Source of the DNA: Tricholomella constricta
Lineage: Eukaryota; Basidiomycota; Agaricomycetes; Agaricales; Lyophyllaceae
Direction: 5' to 3'
Length of the DNA: 64,000 nt
Assembly (NCBI GenBank): GCA_013368375.1
Contig: JAACJP010000002.1
Span: 372,001-436,000, forward strand
The translations under genes and the position numbers were made by a program. A model generated the notes under the pieces. It had not been told where the DNA came from. It did not search any database and saw only the letters and a program-made list of their open reading frames with translations. Of this stretch, positions 19,401 through 30,907 are shown in pieces (positions within the stretch are counted from its first letter, which is position 1; every line of letters starts with the position of its first letter).

Positions 19401-22400
19401 GCTCCAGAAGTTCCTTACAGCTGTCGTCGCGGAAGAATGGGCTCGAGAGCACGACTCAGCAGTTCCATCGCCTGCCCCTCTCATCAAAACATCGTCATTT
19501 GCGAAGGAATTTAGTACGCAAACTTTGGCTTGGCTTCAAGGAAATCCCCCTTCATCATACCACGAAATGGCTTTCATCCTCAGCCGAATCCATGCCGACT
19601 GCGTTTCTTTACTACAGTCCTTTTCTGTGGACTGTAAACTTCCGCTTTCCTCGATACCATTCCTCGGAAGCGATATCGACATCACGGGGACGCATAAAGA
19701 TCGCTTTACCATTGAAACTGCTCAGAACGCTGTCGGGCCCATATATACCAGGCTCAAAGATAGTCTGGGTCGCACCAAGAAACGTGAACTGCTAGCCATC
19801 AGTGAGAAACGGAGCAAAATTATCGCCAGCATCGATCGATACGTCGAGGTTAAAGGCCAACACGATATTCGGGTAGCAGCAGCATTTGCTGCTGCCTTCG
19901 TAGCCTTCAAAAGTGCTCCAGATAAAGTGAGCCCGGTCGTCAAGGGTATCATGAACGGTATTAAAGTGAGCCTCAGAGTCTACGAAACTCCGTATTGCTT
20001 AATGAATTCTTAGAACGAGGAAAATATCGATCTACAGACTCGCTCCGCGGTGGCTGTCTCCTCTTTCATTGAATTTTGCGCAAACCATAACCTTGCGCAG
20101 CCTCCTGATAAAATTGTCAAAAACCTCTGTACTTTCCTGTGCCAAGACGTGGAGAAGACGCCTACCTTCGCATATACTCGAAAATTTACGGCTGGTATTC
20201 TTTCTTTCCAAGAACCTTCTGGGCCGGCTTCGCCACCAAATGGCAAACCTGCAGGAAAAGAAAAAGAAAAGGACAAGAAGGCGGAAAGCAAAGTCGACGA
20301 TACCAACAAAGCCCGCCTTGCTCGACGTGGAGCGGGTCTAGCCTTTGACCAACTGTCGGCCAAATTTGGACCCCATCTATTGACCGTGATTCCGAACATG
20401 TGGCAGTCGATGGCTGGCGGTCTTCTGAGCGCATTTCAGGCCGGTATGTTGATATTTCTTGTTAGAAGTCTTGATGTCTTAGATACCCATAGATTCGCCA
20501 AAGCAATCAGATTTGCTGATCGAGAAGCAGTATGGCCAAGACGTCATTGACTCACTCAGCGTTTTGGAAGCTGTTGTTCCCACTTTTCACCAGGACCTTT
20601 GGCCCACACTCCGCGAAACTTTCTCAATGCTGGATTTGGCTCTTCGCAGTCGGTTCGCCATCATACGGCAGTCTGCTGCTAGGTGTTTCGCGACTATATG
20701 TGACGTTATGACTTCTGAGGCCATGCACTACGTTATTGAACATCTTGTTCCCCTGCTTGCCGATCCCCTTGTTTTGGCTCACAGGCAAGGCGCCACCGAA
20801 TTGATATATCGTAAGTACAAGCACTGATTATCTGTCTTCGTTGTTGACTGTTGACGGTCCTTTTACAGACATCGTTCAACGTCTCGACATCAAGGCTTTG
20901 CCATATGTTATTTTCATGGTTGTACCGATTCTCGGGCGAATGAGTGATGTAGACGAAGATATACGGTCAACTGCAACGAATACCTTCGCTGCCCTCGTGA
21001 AGATGGTGCCACTGGAGGTCAGGGCCTTCCTTTTTAACGTTGCAGCTCGCGGTTTTGACCTTGATTCCGCAGGCTGGGCTTCCCGACCCCCCGGGTTTCT
21101 CTGAGGAACTGCTCAAGCGTCGTGAAACAGAACGACAATTTCTCGTTCAGTTGCTCGACGGCAGCAAAGTCGAGCAATACATAATCCCGACTTCGATCAA
21201 GGCGGAACTTCGGAAATATCAGCAAGATGGTGTCAATTGGCTAGCATTCCTTGCCAAGTACCAGCTTCATGGCATTCTATGTGACGGTCTGTATTCTTCA
21301 AATTCTTTTGGGTATATATCGTTTAGTGTTCATTTCAGATATGGGACTGGGCAAAACGCTGCAATCCATTTGTATCCTGGCCAGCAAACATTACGAACGA
21401 GCTCAGCGGTACGAAGAAACCAAGTCGCCGGAATCGATTCACCTCCCCTCCCTCATTATATGTCCACCAACTCTCACCGGCCACTGGTATTACGAAATAC
21501 TCAAATACTCCGAGAACCTCCGCCCCGTCTTGTATACAGGCAACGCTCGAGAACGCACAAGGCTTCTTTCCAAGCTGAAATTGTACGACATCGTCATTAC
21601 ATCGTACGAAGTGGTGCGGAACGACATCTCAAACCTTGAAGACACACACTGGCTCTACTGTATTTTGGATGAAGGGCATGTCATCAAGAATGCGAAAACG
21701 AAGCTCACAAAAGCTGTCAAGTGTATTCATGCACAACATCGTCTCATCTTGTCCGGTACTCCCATACAGAACAACGTCTTAGAGTTGTGGAGCCTATTCG
21801 ATTTCCTGATGCCTGGGTTCCTCGGCACGGAGTCCTCTTTCAATGACCGATTCGGAAAGCCCATATTATCTAACCGTGACGGTAAAGCTAAGAGCAGTGA
21901 AGCTGGTGCGTGACTTTTATCCCGCTGGATATTTCGCTCATACCTCCTACAGCCGCGCTGGCGTTGGAGGCTCTCCATAAGCAAGTCCTGCCATTTTTAC
22001 TCCGCCGACTCAAGGAAGACGTCCTCCATGACCTGCCGCCCAAAATCATTCAAGACTATTATTGCGAGTTGTCGGACTTGCAGAAATACTTATATGACGA
22101 TTTCTCTAAATCGAAAGCGCACATTTCCGCCGAGACTGCCGTGCAGGGAGGTCAACCTGGCCAACAACAGCATGTCTTCCAATCGCTACAATATCTTCGA
22201 AAGTTATGCAACCATCCTGCGCTGGTACTCAACAAAGACACAGAAGCTGTCAACGTTGCGCTAACACATGTTGGTGGAGGAATCGATGACTTAAGTGATA
22301 TTCAGCATGCACCTAAGCTACAAGCTTTACGGTACGTTGTAGGTTTCTACATTTCGAGGCATCCATTACTGAGCTTTATCTCGTTAGTCAACTGTTGACT

Positions 22401-23179
22401 GACTGCGGTATTGGCGGCGCGTCCGGCACTATTACCGAGTCCGGCAAAAGTGAACTCATCGACACTGTTGACGACTCTGGCGGGACATTCTCTCAACATC
22501 GGGTTCTTATCTTCTGCCAAATGAAGCAAATGCTCGATATCATCGAAACAGATTTATTCAAGAAATACATGCCCTCCGTGACTTATATGAGGCTGGACGG
22601 CGGCACAGAGTCCAGCAAACGTCACGCTGTGGTTCAAACTTTCAACTCCGACCCCAGCATTGACTGCTTGCTCCTCACAACGCATGTTGGTGGACTTGGT
22701 TTGACCTTGACCGGTGCAGACACGGTCATATTCGTTGAACACGACTGGAATCCGATGAAGGACCTCCAAGCCATGGACAGGGCACATCGCATTGGTCAGA
22801 AGAAGGTTGTAAACGTTTATCGCCTCATCACCAAAGGCACTTTGGAGGAGAAAATCATGGGGTCAGTCCTTTTTTTATCTTACACGACTGTCACATCCTG
22901 ACAGGTCTCAGTTTACAACGATTTAAACTCAATATCGCCAATTCCGTCGTGACACAACAAAATACCGGTTTAGCTTCGATGGACACAGATCTCGTTCTTG
23001 ATCTCTTCAAGCGAACCACTGAGGAGGAGGACGCCGCTGCTGCTGCCAAAAAGAAGGCCAAGGAGTCGACTGGGCCGATCAGTCAGAAGAATGTTTTGCA
23101 AGGCTTGGAGGACCTACCCGCCGAGCATGAGTACGAGGGATTGGACCTCTCGAGCTTCATGGGATCTCTTGGACAATAA
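16489..23179 (+). CDS. MOT1: Mot1/BTAF1 TBP-removing Snf2 ATPase, about 1933 aa
   Basis: Eighteen exons, starting with an 11-nt first coding exon (16489-16499), keep one frame: 16554-16755, 16803-17476, 17529-17833, 17880-17995, 18047-18372, 18430-18611, 18668-18722, 18778-19288, 19345-19965, 20014-20443, 20493-20810, 20869-21017, 21073-21286, 21339-21905, 21953-22331, 22388-22861, 22912-23179. The N-terminal 1300 residues are HEAT-like helical repeats that grip TBP in the family (RLDRLLLLLDTGSSVSVRN at the start). The Snf2 motor begins ELRKYQQDGVNWLAFL, with Walker A DMGLGKT near 1372, DEGH near 1481, SGTPIQNN, and helicase C motifs HVGGLGLTLTGAD and DRAHRIGQ. Length matches yeast Mot1 (1867). 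It uses ATP to strip TBP from DNA and represses or redistributes transcription. Confidence 0.95.
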
Positions 23180-23339
23180 TTGATGCATTGAGGAAGAGAT
23201 ACAGTATCATTATTCATTTTCAGACTTTTCACAACATAGGCATGGTAGATACGCCGTACATACAATGTAATTTCGTAACGTACATAATGCACCTCGAAGG
23301 GAGGAGATAAAAGTTGTAACTCAGGAGCAGGTGGAAAAC

Positions 23340-24123
23340 TCAGTACATAATGTATAGTCGGCGTCTTTTTGGCGAGGGAAGAGATCTACGCCAAAGACGG
23401 GGGAACAGGAAAGCAACTGTAAGAATACAAACTCCGAAGACGGCGCCTAGAACAATGCCAGCAAGCTCTGCCGGGCGTAAAGGGCGGGGAGGGTAATGGT
23501 GAATCGTTGGTTTGTGGGATGTAGAGAACGTCGAGGACTCATGTCGACACACTGAGTTCCTACCCGCCATCACGAAGAACGGTGGTGATTGTGTCGAGAT
23601 AGCCATGATAGCCAGGGTTTCGGTAATATCGACAACATACCACCCTTCCGCTACGTCGACTGGATACCAGGTATACTTCTGGCAACCAGATGGGATATCC
23701 ACGTCCAGGACTAGTGGGATTGGCGTCGAGACTGGGGAAGACGCAAGTGTGTCGGAAAGGCCCGGGGCAACTGGTGTATGCCATTCCACGATAGATAGTG
23801 TTATTGTTATTAGACTGGCGCGTTCGGGATAGACGCTCCAAGTGAATGTTAGGTCAGAACAGGCAGTTGCATTGCCTGGGTCATTAAATTGAATTGCGGT
23901 CAGGAGGGTTGACGGCGTGGACACCCTCCCAAGCAATGGTTGGATGGGATCCTCTTGAGCCTCATGACGTCCCTGCCATTTTAACAAAGGCTCGGTCATC
24001 TCTGAAGAGGACGGGAGGTACATGAGCTAGCCTTATGAGGTTGTTAGCATTAAGACTGAAGTCAAGTAAGGGCACCTGCCTTGCCTCAAAGAATGGTGAG
24101 AAGTAGAAGGGTTTGACAGCCAT
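23340..24123 (-). CDS. orphan single-pass membrane protein, about 244 aa
   Basis: Two exons, 24123-24076 and 24026-23340, joined by a 49-bp intron (GTGCCC...GGCTAG). The protein starts MAVKPFYFSPFFEARQ, has a beta-rich central region with Cys residues (NATACSDLTFTWSVYPERAS, PSGCQKYTWYPVDVAEGWYVV), and a hydrophobic helix AGIVLGAVFGVCILTVAFLF about 25 residues from the end, followed by a basic tail (RRSLPSPKRRR). That layout suggests a luminal or extracellular domain and a short cytosolic tail, though no classic signal peptide is seen. I do not recognise the family. It converges on MOT1 (160 bp) and diverges from UNG1 (145 bp). Confidence 0.6.
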
Positions 24124-24268
24124 GGTTGCTCGCCGCGTAAATCTCTCAGGACCTGGGAGAACAGTGGACAACTTTATTTTTGAATTTCGAACACGTGAAC
24201 GCGAACAAATAACGCGTCCACAATCATTTACTCCTGCCACCACGTCCGCCTAACGTCGAAACCTTTCC

Positions 24269-25642
24269 ATGCCCAAGGACACATCCAAACTAGCTCAAAC
24301 GACTGATACGCTGTCTACCACAATCAAGTCCAGCAGCCTGAAAAGCCGCGTTGTCACTGGAGCAAGCTTCAAAGCCCAAACTAAGTTCGTTTCCTGCCAT
24401 CTCGTCATTTCATTGGGACATCGCAGTTGACGCGTTTATATTTGTGACGTTGGTCAGATCCAAATCCTCCGGCAGCGTTGCTTCTCCTTTGTTACCGACT
24501 ACCTTGGTATCAGGCATCGAACAATGTCTTGCGACACTAGAGAAAGATACGATGGGACATTCATGGTTCGAAGCATTGAAGCCTGAATTTGACAAACCGT
24601 ATTTCCGAAAGGCTCGTTTTCTCTGTTCCTGTAGACATCTATGCCCTAATATCTCATGTTACCATAGTTGAAGAAGTTCTTGCTCGACGAACATCGACAG
24701 TATACTGTCTACCCTCCACGTATGTACACTGTAGTTGTATCACGTCAATTTGACAAGATGTCATAATATTCTTCTCTGAACACAGTTCATCATGTGTATA
24801 CGTGGTCGAATTTGACCCCGCTTGATCAGGTTAAAGTGGTCGTTCTTGGCCAGGTAGGTCAAAAAAGCTCTAGAATACACTTGTTCGCTCATACGCCATC
24901 ACCACCAGGACCCTTATCACAATGTTGGCCAAGCACATGGTAAGGCTTCAGAAACCCTTTTAGATGTTTATAACTCATCTAGAACTCAGGCCTTTCATTC
25001 TCTGTGTTGCCTCCCACTAAACCCCCGGGATCACTTAAGAACATCTACAAGCAATTGACTCTCGACTACCCCACTTTCAAACCCCCAATCTCCGGGTATG
25101 TGCTCCAGAACCATACTTGTTTCGATATTTCAATAGTTCTTTGATCCAAGTGATTTGACGCCTTCTGCAAAGTCAGGCGTTTTGTGGTTGAATACGAGCC
25201 TCACGGTTCGAGCACACAAAGCTGCATCGCACGCTAATAAAGGCTGGGAGACATTCACCGCACAAGTTATGCGCACTGTTATGGAGAGGCAAGGTGCAAC
25301 TCACCAGGGCATCGTCTTCATGGCTTGGGGACTCCCCGCCCAGAAGACCTGCGATAAGGTTGGGATTGACGAGGTGCGTCTCAACGCATCACTGCGATGC
25401 GTCTCATATAAACTTATATACCTGGCTGTAGGAAAAACATCTCGTGCTCAAGTATGATTGAGCCTCTGGCTGTCTCGTTGCGTTGCTAACTGCTGTGCAA
25501 CAGATCGGCCCATCCCTCCCCCTTATCAGCACACAGAGGCTATATAGGAAATGGACATTTTCGGCTTGCAAATGCGTGGTTGAAGGAACGATATGGAGAT
25601 GATGGTCAGATAGACTGGACCATTCTGAACAGCCATACTTAA
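24269..25642 (+). CDS. UNG1: uracil-DNA glycosylase, family 1, about 302 aa
   Basis: Nine exons: 24269-24384, 24458-24611, 24668-24719, 24786-24853, 24909-24939, 24990-25095, 25151-25373, 25432-25451 (20 nt) and 25504-25642. The enzyme removes uracil from DNA as the first step of base excision repair. The water-activating loop reads [13 protein letters not shown], with its catalytic Asp as the first codon of exon 5; [11 protein letters not shown] and [10 protein letters not shown] match the uracil pocket region, and [12 protein letters not shown] is the Leu-intercalation loop with the catalytic His. The 70-residue start is Ser/Thr/Lys-rich and may target nucleus or mitochondrion. Intron 2 seems to have a GC donor (AAG|GCTCGT), as only that keeps FRK next to LKKFLLDEH. 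Confidence 0.93.
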
Positions 25643-25774
25643 TCCTGTGGAAACCTCCCAGCGGAAGGATCACAACGATATATGTTGTATTTGTTCAATT
25701 CACCTTGATTGATCGGCGGGTTTCCGTTATATTTAATTGAAACACTTGGTACTTCGGACGTCGGTGTCCTATCC

Positions 25775-28126
25775 TTACTGAACATTTGTATTGTCCTGCA
25801 TTCCACCTTGCGCATTGGCGACTATTTTCTCAATCTCAGCCCTGATTTCTCGCAAATTGGTTTTGAGGGTTTTCACGTCCTCGAACTTGCGCTGAGCTTT
25901 TGCTTCCTCGACGAAAGACTCCAACAGGGCCTCTTGCTCAAGAAGAGGCTGCAGCGCCAACGCCATCTTGGAGTCGGGGTCGAGATGGTGCCCGACATCT
26001 TCCGAAGGGCAAGGTTTCTTCGTAATTTGGGGTGCAGGCTTTTTGGGAGCGGGGAGCGACTGGATGTCCGTAAGATAACAATTCGAACAAGGACAAAACA
26101 TAGTTCAAGGACTAACCTGTAAGGGAAACATATTCTTCTGGAGAAATAAGCTTGCACGAATCATTATCGAGGTTTGAACTCGATCTTGCGAACTTCCCGG
26201 CCCGTTTGGACAAGGCAACTTCCGTATCCGTTTGGCAAGGCCGTCGTACTGGGCAAAGGCCTCCAAAATTCGTTTGCGGGTTGCGGATGCTTCTTTCGTA
26301 GGCTGGTCGTTGTGGCTAGTAAATTACGACGCGATCAGATTTGGAGAGCTTGAGCACAAGGACTGTTGTTTGCCTTAGAGTTAAAACGAGTTCTTGAAAC
26401 TGCGGTAAGGCTTCTTCGATTTCTCGTTCAAGGTCTATGAATGTCTGGTTGAATATCTCAGAAAAGGCTGTTTCTTGAGACAGATGGAATCAACCTCGTA
26501 TAGCTTGGCTATTGTTGGGACATGAACAATTTCTTGCTGATATTGCTGTCGTCTGAAGGTGAATGAGAAATGGCTACGTTGGAACACAAAGAAAAGCCTA
26601 CAGGAGGATTGGGCGACAGGTCCTGCATATCCTGACGCCCTTTAAGAACTTTTCTTCTTCCACATGGTCCCCCTTTGCGGCGTCGCCCAGTTCGCCATTG
26701 TCGACCCTTCTTCTTCGCACTCCATAGTCCACGCCTTCGCCAACTTCTTCTATCCTCTGCGTCTTAGGATCAATGACAAATAGTAAAGAGCAAAGCACAG
26801 GACGATGCGGCCGTTTAACAGGCAGTGAGCAAATGATCTGCCCGCATAGCCGACAATGGTGTTTTCGGTTGGTGAGAGGGTGGAAAGATGTTCTTTACAT
26901 CAATCAGCTGCAAGTTTTCAAATCGGCCAGAGAACAGAGGCTCACGAGCATAGTGGGCATTTGGCCACATCGGCATCATTCTGCCAAGGGGTGATTCTCT
27001 GTTCTGCGGCTATTCAATAACGATGTGGATCAGTATGTAGAGGGTGAAATATGGTTCAAAAGAACTGACTTCTTATGTCGTTGGCCTCTCCACCACCGAC
27101 AACACCGCGCCAGAGCCCACCAGCATCTGAAATGCTCATATTTCTGATATCGAAATCGAAGAAGGACGAGGCCCTTCGATTGAGTTCGGAGGCTCTACCC
27201 ATTCCAGGCCTCCTCTTGTCTCTGCCGGCAGACGCACTAATGTCCGCCGAGGGAGGGGGAAAATGCAGGTCTATCAACTTCTCAAGTCTTCTGAGCAGCT
27301 TTGTGCGTTCTACCCTCTTCATGCCAGGGCCGCGCCCGTCCGCTCCTTCTCCGTCTCGCTTCACGCGGCGCAAGGCAATAAAGTCATCTGTAAGAGGGCG
27401 GTAAAGGCCTTTCGGTTGGAATCCGGGTCGATAGGGAGCTTGAGTACGTTGGGTGGATTGCCTGGAGGGTGGCGGAGAGTCCTTGGGAGTAGGTGTATTA
27501 GTACCGGGAGTGCTGGACGTGGAGTTCGTCAGATGTATGACGGGTGGTGTTGGGGGTTCCGGTGAGGAGACCGCTCGTCTTTCGTCAGAAGGCTCGTAGA
27601 AAGGCACCCTGGGTGATTGCCGATCGACAGATGTAGTTGAGGTATGGCGGCTCAGACGATCTGCCCGCACTGGAGGGCTTCGGGTTGCTGTGTCTTGAGA
27701 GGGTAATAGGTTAATGGACGAGATGGAAACATTGGGAGAGTGAGATGGCGAGGGGTGGTTGGGGCCAAGGGGGGAAGACGGAATGGATGGTCGGGCGCTG
27801 CGAAGCGGGACGCGACGGAAGGTAGAGGCTTTCTTGACGGGTGGAGGCAGCGGTTTGGCATCGGACGCAGAAGGTCCTGCTGGCGAGCTGTGCATTTCCA
27901 AAGGCACGTCGGGCTCTAAACGCGTTCCATTATGCTCTCGAAAGATTGGCGACGGTAGGTCGTGCACGGGCTCTGGATTCAGAATTTGGGCGGCAAGTGG
28001 TGATGAAAGAGGGACCTTCTCCTTGGACGGGTTGTGTGAGTGTCGCTTGGACTGCGTGGGTTGAGCTTGGATGAATAGTCAGGGAATACGACTCACTCGG
28101 TAGGCTTGATAGGGCAAGTCAGACAT
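25775..28126 (-). CDS. PEP7: Pep7/Vac1 (Rabenosyn-5-like) FYVE protein, about 659 aa
   Basis: Eight exons: 28126-28097, 28051-27070, 27009-26946, 26892-26602, 26552-26495, 26444-26374, 26315-26117 and 26059-25775. After a Ser/Pro-rich start (MSDLPYQAYRSKRH) comes a basic helix, then a FYVE zinc finger at about 355-456: CPLC, HHCRLCGQIICSLP and CRTC with a long insert. The C-terminus carries the Rab-binding helical hairpin (EALLESFVEEAKAQRKFEDVK). Yeast Vac1/Pep7 links Rab5 (Vps21), the Vps45 SM protein and PI3P to drive Golgi-to-endosome vesicle fusion. Intron 6 has a GC donor (CTAAG|GCAAAC). It diverges from TWF1 across 129 bp. Confidence 0.92.
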
Positions 28127-28221
28127 GGACAGCGCACACGCTCACTAGGCTTGATAGGGCACAGAGTCAGACTCGGACATGGACAGCGCACACGCTCACT
28201 AGGCTTGGTACAGCGCACACG
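28091..28221. repeat. 54-bp tandem duplication covering the first exon of PEP7
   Basis: Three units lie head to tail: 28091-28140, 28141-28194 and a partial 28195-28221, each ending ACAGCGCACACG. The first holds the 30-nt first coding exon of PEP7 (minus strand). The second holds a diverged copy of that exon with its own ATG (28178-28180), a 12-codon frame that stops at 28145, and a GTGAGC donor. The array also forms the shared PEP7/TWF1 promoter. Confidence 0.8.
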
Positions 28222-28255
28222 ACGCGATCACGCCGCCTTCTCACTCCGCCCCATC

Positions 28256-29542
28256 ATGTCCGCTACCTCTGGCATCACCGTCGCTTCACATCTTGCATCC
28301 GTCTTTGCAAATGCAAACATCTCAAGTCAAGTTCGCTTCATCAAGGTGTCCATTACAAACGGTCTTTCCCTTCACATCTCTATCTTTCTTCCCAAATCTC
28401 ATCATCCTCACTAGAATCGCTCACTCACGATCTCACCATTCCCGTCTCCGGTACTTTCGAGGACGACCTCCGTCTTCTCCAATCCCCCGATGTCCTCGAA
28501 GACACCATCCCTGCTTACCTTCTCGCCAAAGTTGCGCAATCTAACTGGATAACAATATCCTATGTACCAGATTCTGCGAAAGTCAGAGACAAGGTACACG
28601 CGTTTACCTTGTCTTTGTGTTACATCACCTATCGTTCCTTATACAGATGCTCTACGCTTCCACTCGCGCTTCTCTTTTGAAAGCTATGGGATCCACCCTC
28701 TTTACAGATGCCATCTTTGCAACTTCAAAGGCAGACCTCACCCCTGAAGCCTATGCCTCTCATAAGCGCCATATCGCCGCCCCAAAACCGCTTTCTACAC
28801 GCGAAAAAGACATGGCTGATGTTCGTGCTGCCGAAAGTGGTGATGGCTACGAAGGTAGTCGCACTAGGGCAAGCCATCTTAGAACGGGCGTCGGTTTTGC
28901 TTGGGCTCAGGACTTAGAACAGGCTGTCGTCCAGCTGGGACAAGGTGAAGCATGCGCTCTCATCGTCTTGGTGAGTCGAATGAGTTGACATATCACCCAC
29001 TATTTCTCAACATGATCCCAACCTCCAGGAAGTCGATAGAGCAACGGAAACCCTTACCTTGATATCGACGTCGGAAATAAATATAGACATACTTGGATCA
29101 GCGCTTCCTTCCTCCCAACCATGCTACGCGTTATTCGCATGGCCACACGCGTACACAACCCCGCCTAGACGCGAAATCAGCAAGTCATTTGTATTTAACC
29201 CTGTGTGCCTTTATCTCATCGTGACCGCGTTCAGTATTCATTTATTCTTGCCCATCGACTTCTCCAATCAAAGACAGGATGATTTATTCATCTGGTGTTC
29301 TCACCACATATCTTGCCGTTAAAGGATTTCTAGTAGAAACCTCTCCCACTGCCTATCTTGCGCCTCGTAAGGTCGAGACGTCCGACCCTCGTGAGCTGGA
29401 CGAGGCGCATTTGAAGACAGAGTTGGGACTCGACATTGCTTCTGTTGGTGCGCAGCCGGCTGCGGGCAGCTCTAATCTGGCAAGGGAAGGAGATGAGAAG
29501 AAGGCCTTTGCACGGCCGAAGGGCCCTGCTAGGAAGCGCTAG
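28256..29542 (+). CDS. TWF1: twinfilin, two ADF-H domains, about 355 aa
   Basis: Five exons: 28256-28361, 28415-28593, 28647-28970, 29029-29179 and 29235-29542. The first ADF-H domain spans about residues 1-150 (MSATSGITVASHLA, VRFIKVSITNESLTHDL, WITISYVPD), the second about 190-320 (ETLTLISTSEIN, CYALFAWPHAY, FIYSCPSTSPIKDRMIYSSG). The tail ends FARPKGPARKR, like other twinfilins. The protein binds actin monomers and filament barbed ends, limiting assembly, and binds capping protein through the tail. Intron 4 uses a GC donor (ATCA|GCAAGT), which alone restores the conserved FIYSCPS strand. Confidence 0.92.
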
Positions 29543-29820
29543 GTTTGCTTTCAGAGTAAGTGCATGCGGCAACACATTGGCGGCACGGAGGCAAATGTAT
29601 AATTCTAAATGTTTTATTTGAACTTGAGGCTGAAGCCAAACAGTTGGTCGGGTTTGCTCGGTCACCGGTGCTCGAAAGATCATGCTTGATCTTGATCATC
29701 TTTGCTGACATGTTTTCTGAAGTCAATGAACTTACACAAGGTCTCTCGACCCTTGGGCAACACGTTAACTGAACACTGATCGTCCTGGTAACTCCTCAAT
29801 ATCCACACTCAACCAGAATA

Positions 29821-30818
29821 ATGGCTGCAGCACCTCTTAGCAAAGCAATCGCCGTCTACTGTGGTTCTTCCCTGGGCAAACAGCAGGCACACGCGAATGC
29901 TGCGCTTTGTACGCCCTTGGAAGTCTATCGAAAAATGCAAAACGTGTTAACATCGCTCTAAACAGCTGTTGGACGCGCTTTAGCAGCCCAGAACCGCCCT
30001 TTGGTCTATGGAGGCGGGCAACAAGGATTAATGGGCATCGTCTCCAATGCCGTTCTACAGAACGGAGGGGAAGTCACCGGTGTAATACCCTTTGCCATGC
30101 ATGCCGCCGGGGGCGAGCAAGATAAGACGTCCAAAGACCAGCCAGCAAAGGCTGACGTCGAAAATTCCGATCCTGGCAAGGTGCGTTTCGCGACCGTCAT
30201 CCTAATGTTTCACTCATCTTTGATTGATCATCGTTTAGATGCAGACGGTGAGATGAGCAGAATTATCTCTGTCCGCGGGCTCTTATCTCGGTTGTAGATC
30301 ATTGTGGATTCGATGCACGAACGGAAGGTAGAGATGGCCAGTCGCTCGGTCGGATTCATTGGTTTGCCAGGAGGATTCGGCACCTTTGAAGAAGTCTGCA
30401 TCGTTTTCGCTGCGTTTAATTTTTTTCCAAAACTCATCTATCACCCAGATATTCGAAGTCACCACATGGACTCAACTTGGAATACATAGCAAACGTGTGT
30501 GTTCTTTTCCAATCTTAATCCAGCACAGTTGTGCTAAAAATCTTCAAAGCTGTCGTCCTTTTGAACGTCCTTTCCTTCTTTAATCCGCTCCGCCAACTCA
30601 TTGAAAACGGTACCAAGGAAGGGTACATCAACCCCGCAAACCAAAGACTCATTGTTTTTGTCGACGGACCCTCCTCACATGATGAGCACGAAAAGTTTGA
30701 TTGGGGCACAGCCGCGCTGGAAGCCATCGAAACATGGAAGGGTGACGACACAAAATCCCGGTTCAATTGGAGGCAAAAAAAAGATGGATCGTCTTCTGTA
30801 AGCCTAGAATCAGTGTAG
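29821..30818 (+). CDS. LOG-family phosphoribohydrolase (lysine-decarboxylase-like), about 240 aa
   Basis: Six exons: 29821-29908, 29966-30180, 30239-30247 (9 nt), 30298-30393, 30449-30494 and 30550-30818. Family hallmarks are AVYCGSSLG at the start, [29 protein letters not shown], and the nucleotide-binding [20 protein letters not shown]. Plant LOG enzymes release active cytokinins from nucleoside 5'-monophosphates; fungal homologues probably do likewise or act on damaged nucleotides, so substrate is uncertain. The 9-nt exon encodes Met-Gln-Thr, restoring the [14 protein letters not shown] region that would otherwise lie in a 117-bp gap twice the normal intron length. It is 90 bp from the convergent WRS1. 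Confidence 0.9.
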
Positions 30819-30907
30819 AGCAATCTGCTACAGTGTATCCGGGACTTAAACAATGCGACTTTTCTTTTCTTTTCTTACATTTTGTGTGCATCGTGGGAGG
30901 AAATGGC

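Noticed and set aside
24612..24667. GT donor at 24615 for UNG1 intron 2
   Set aside because: Use of GTTTTC would shift the frame and break the FRK-LKKFLL region; the GC donor at 24612 keeps both frame and motif.
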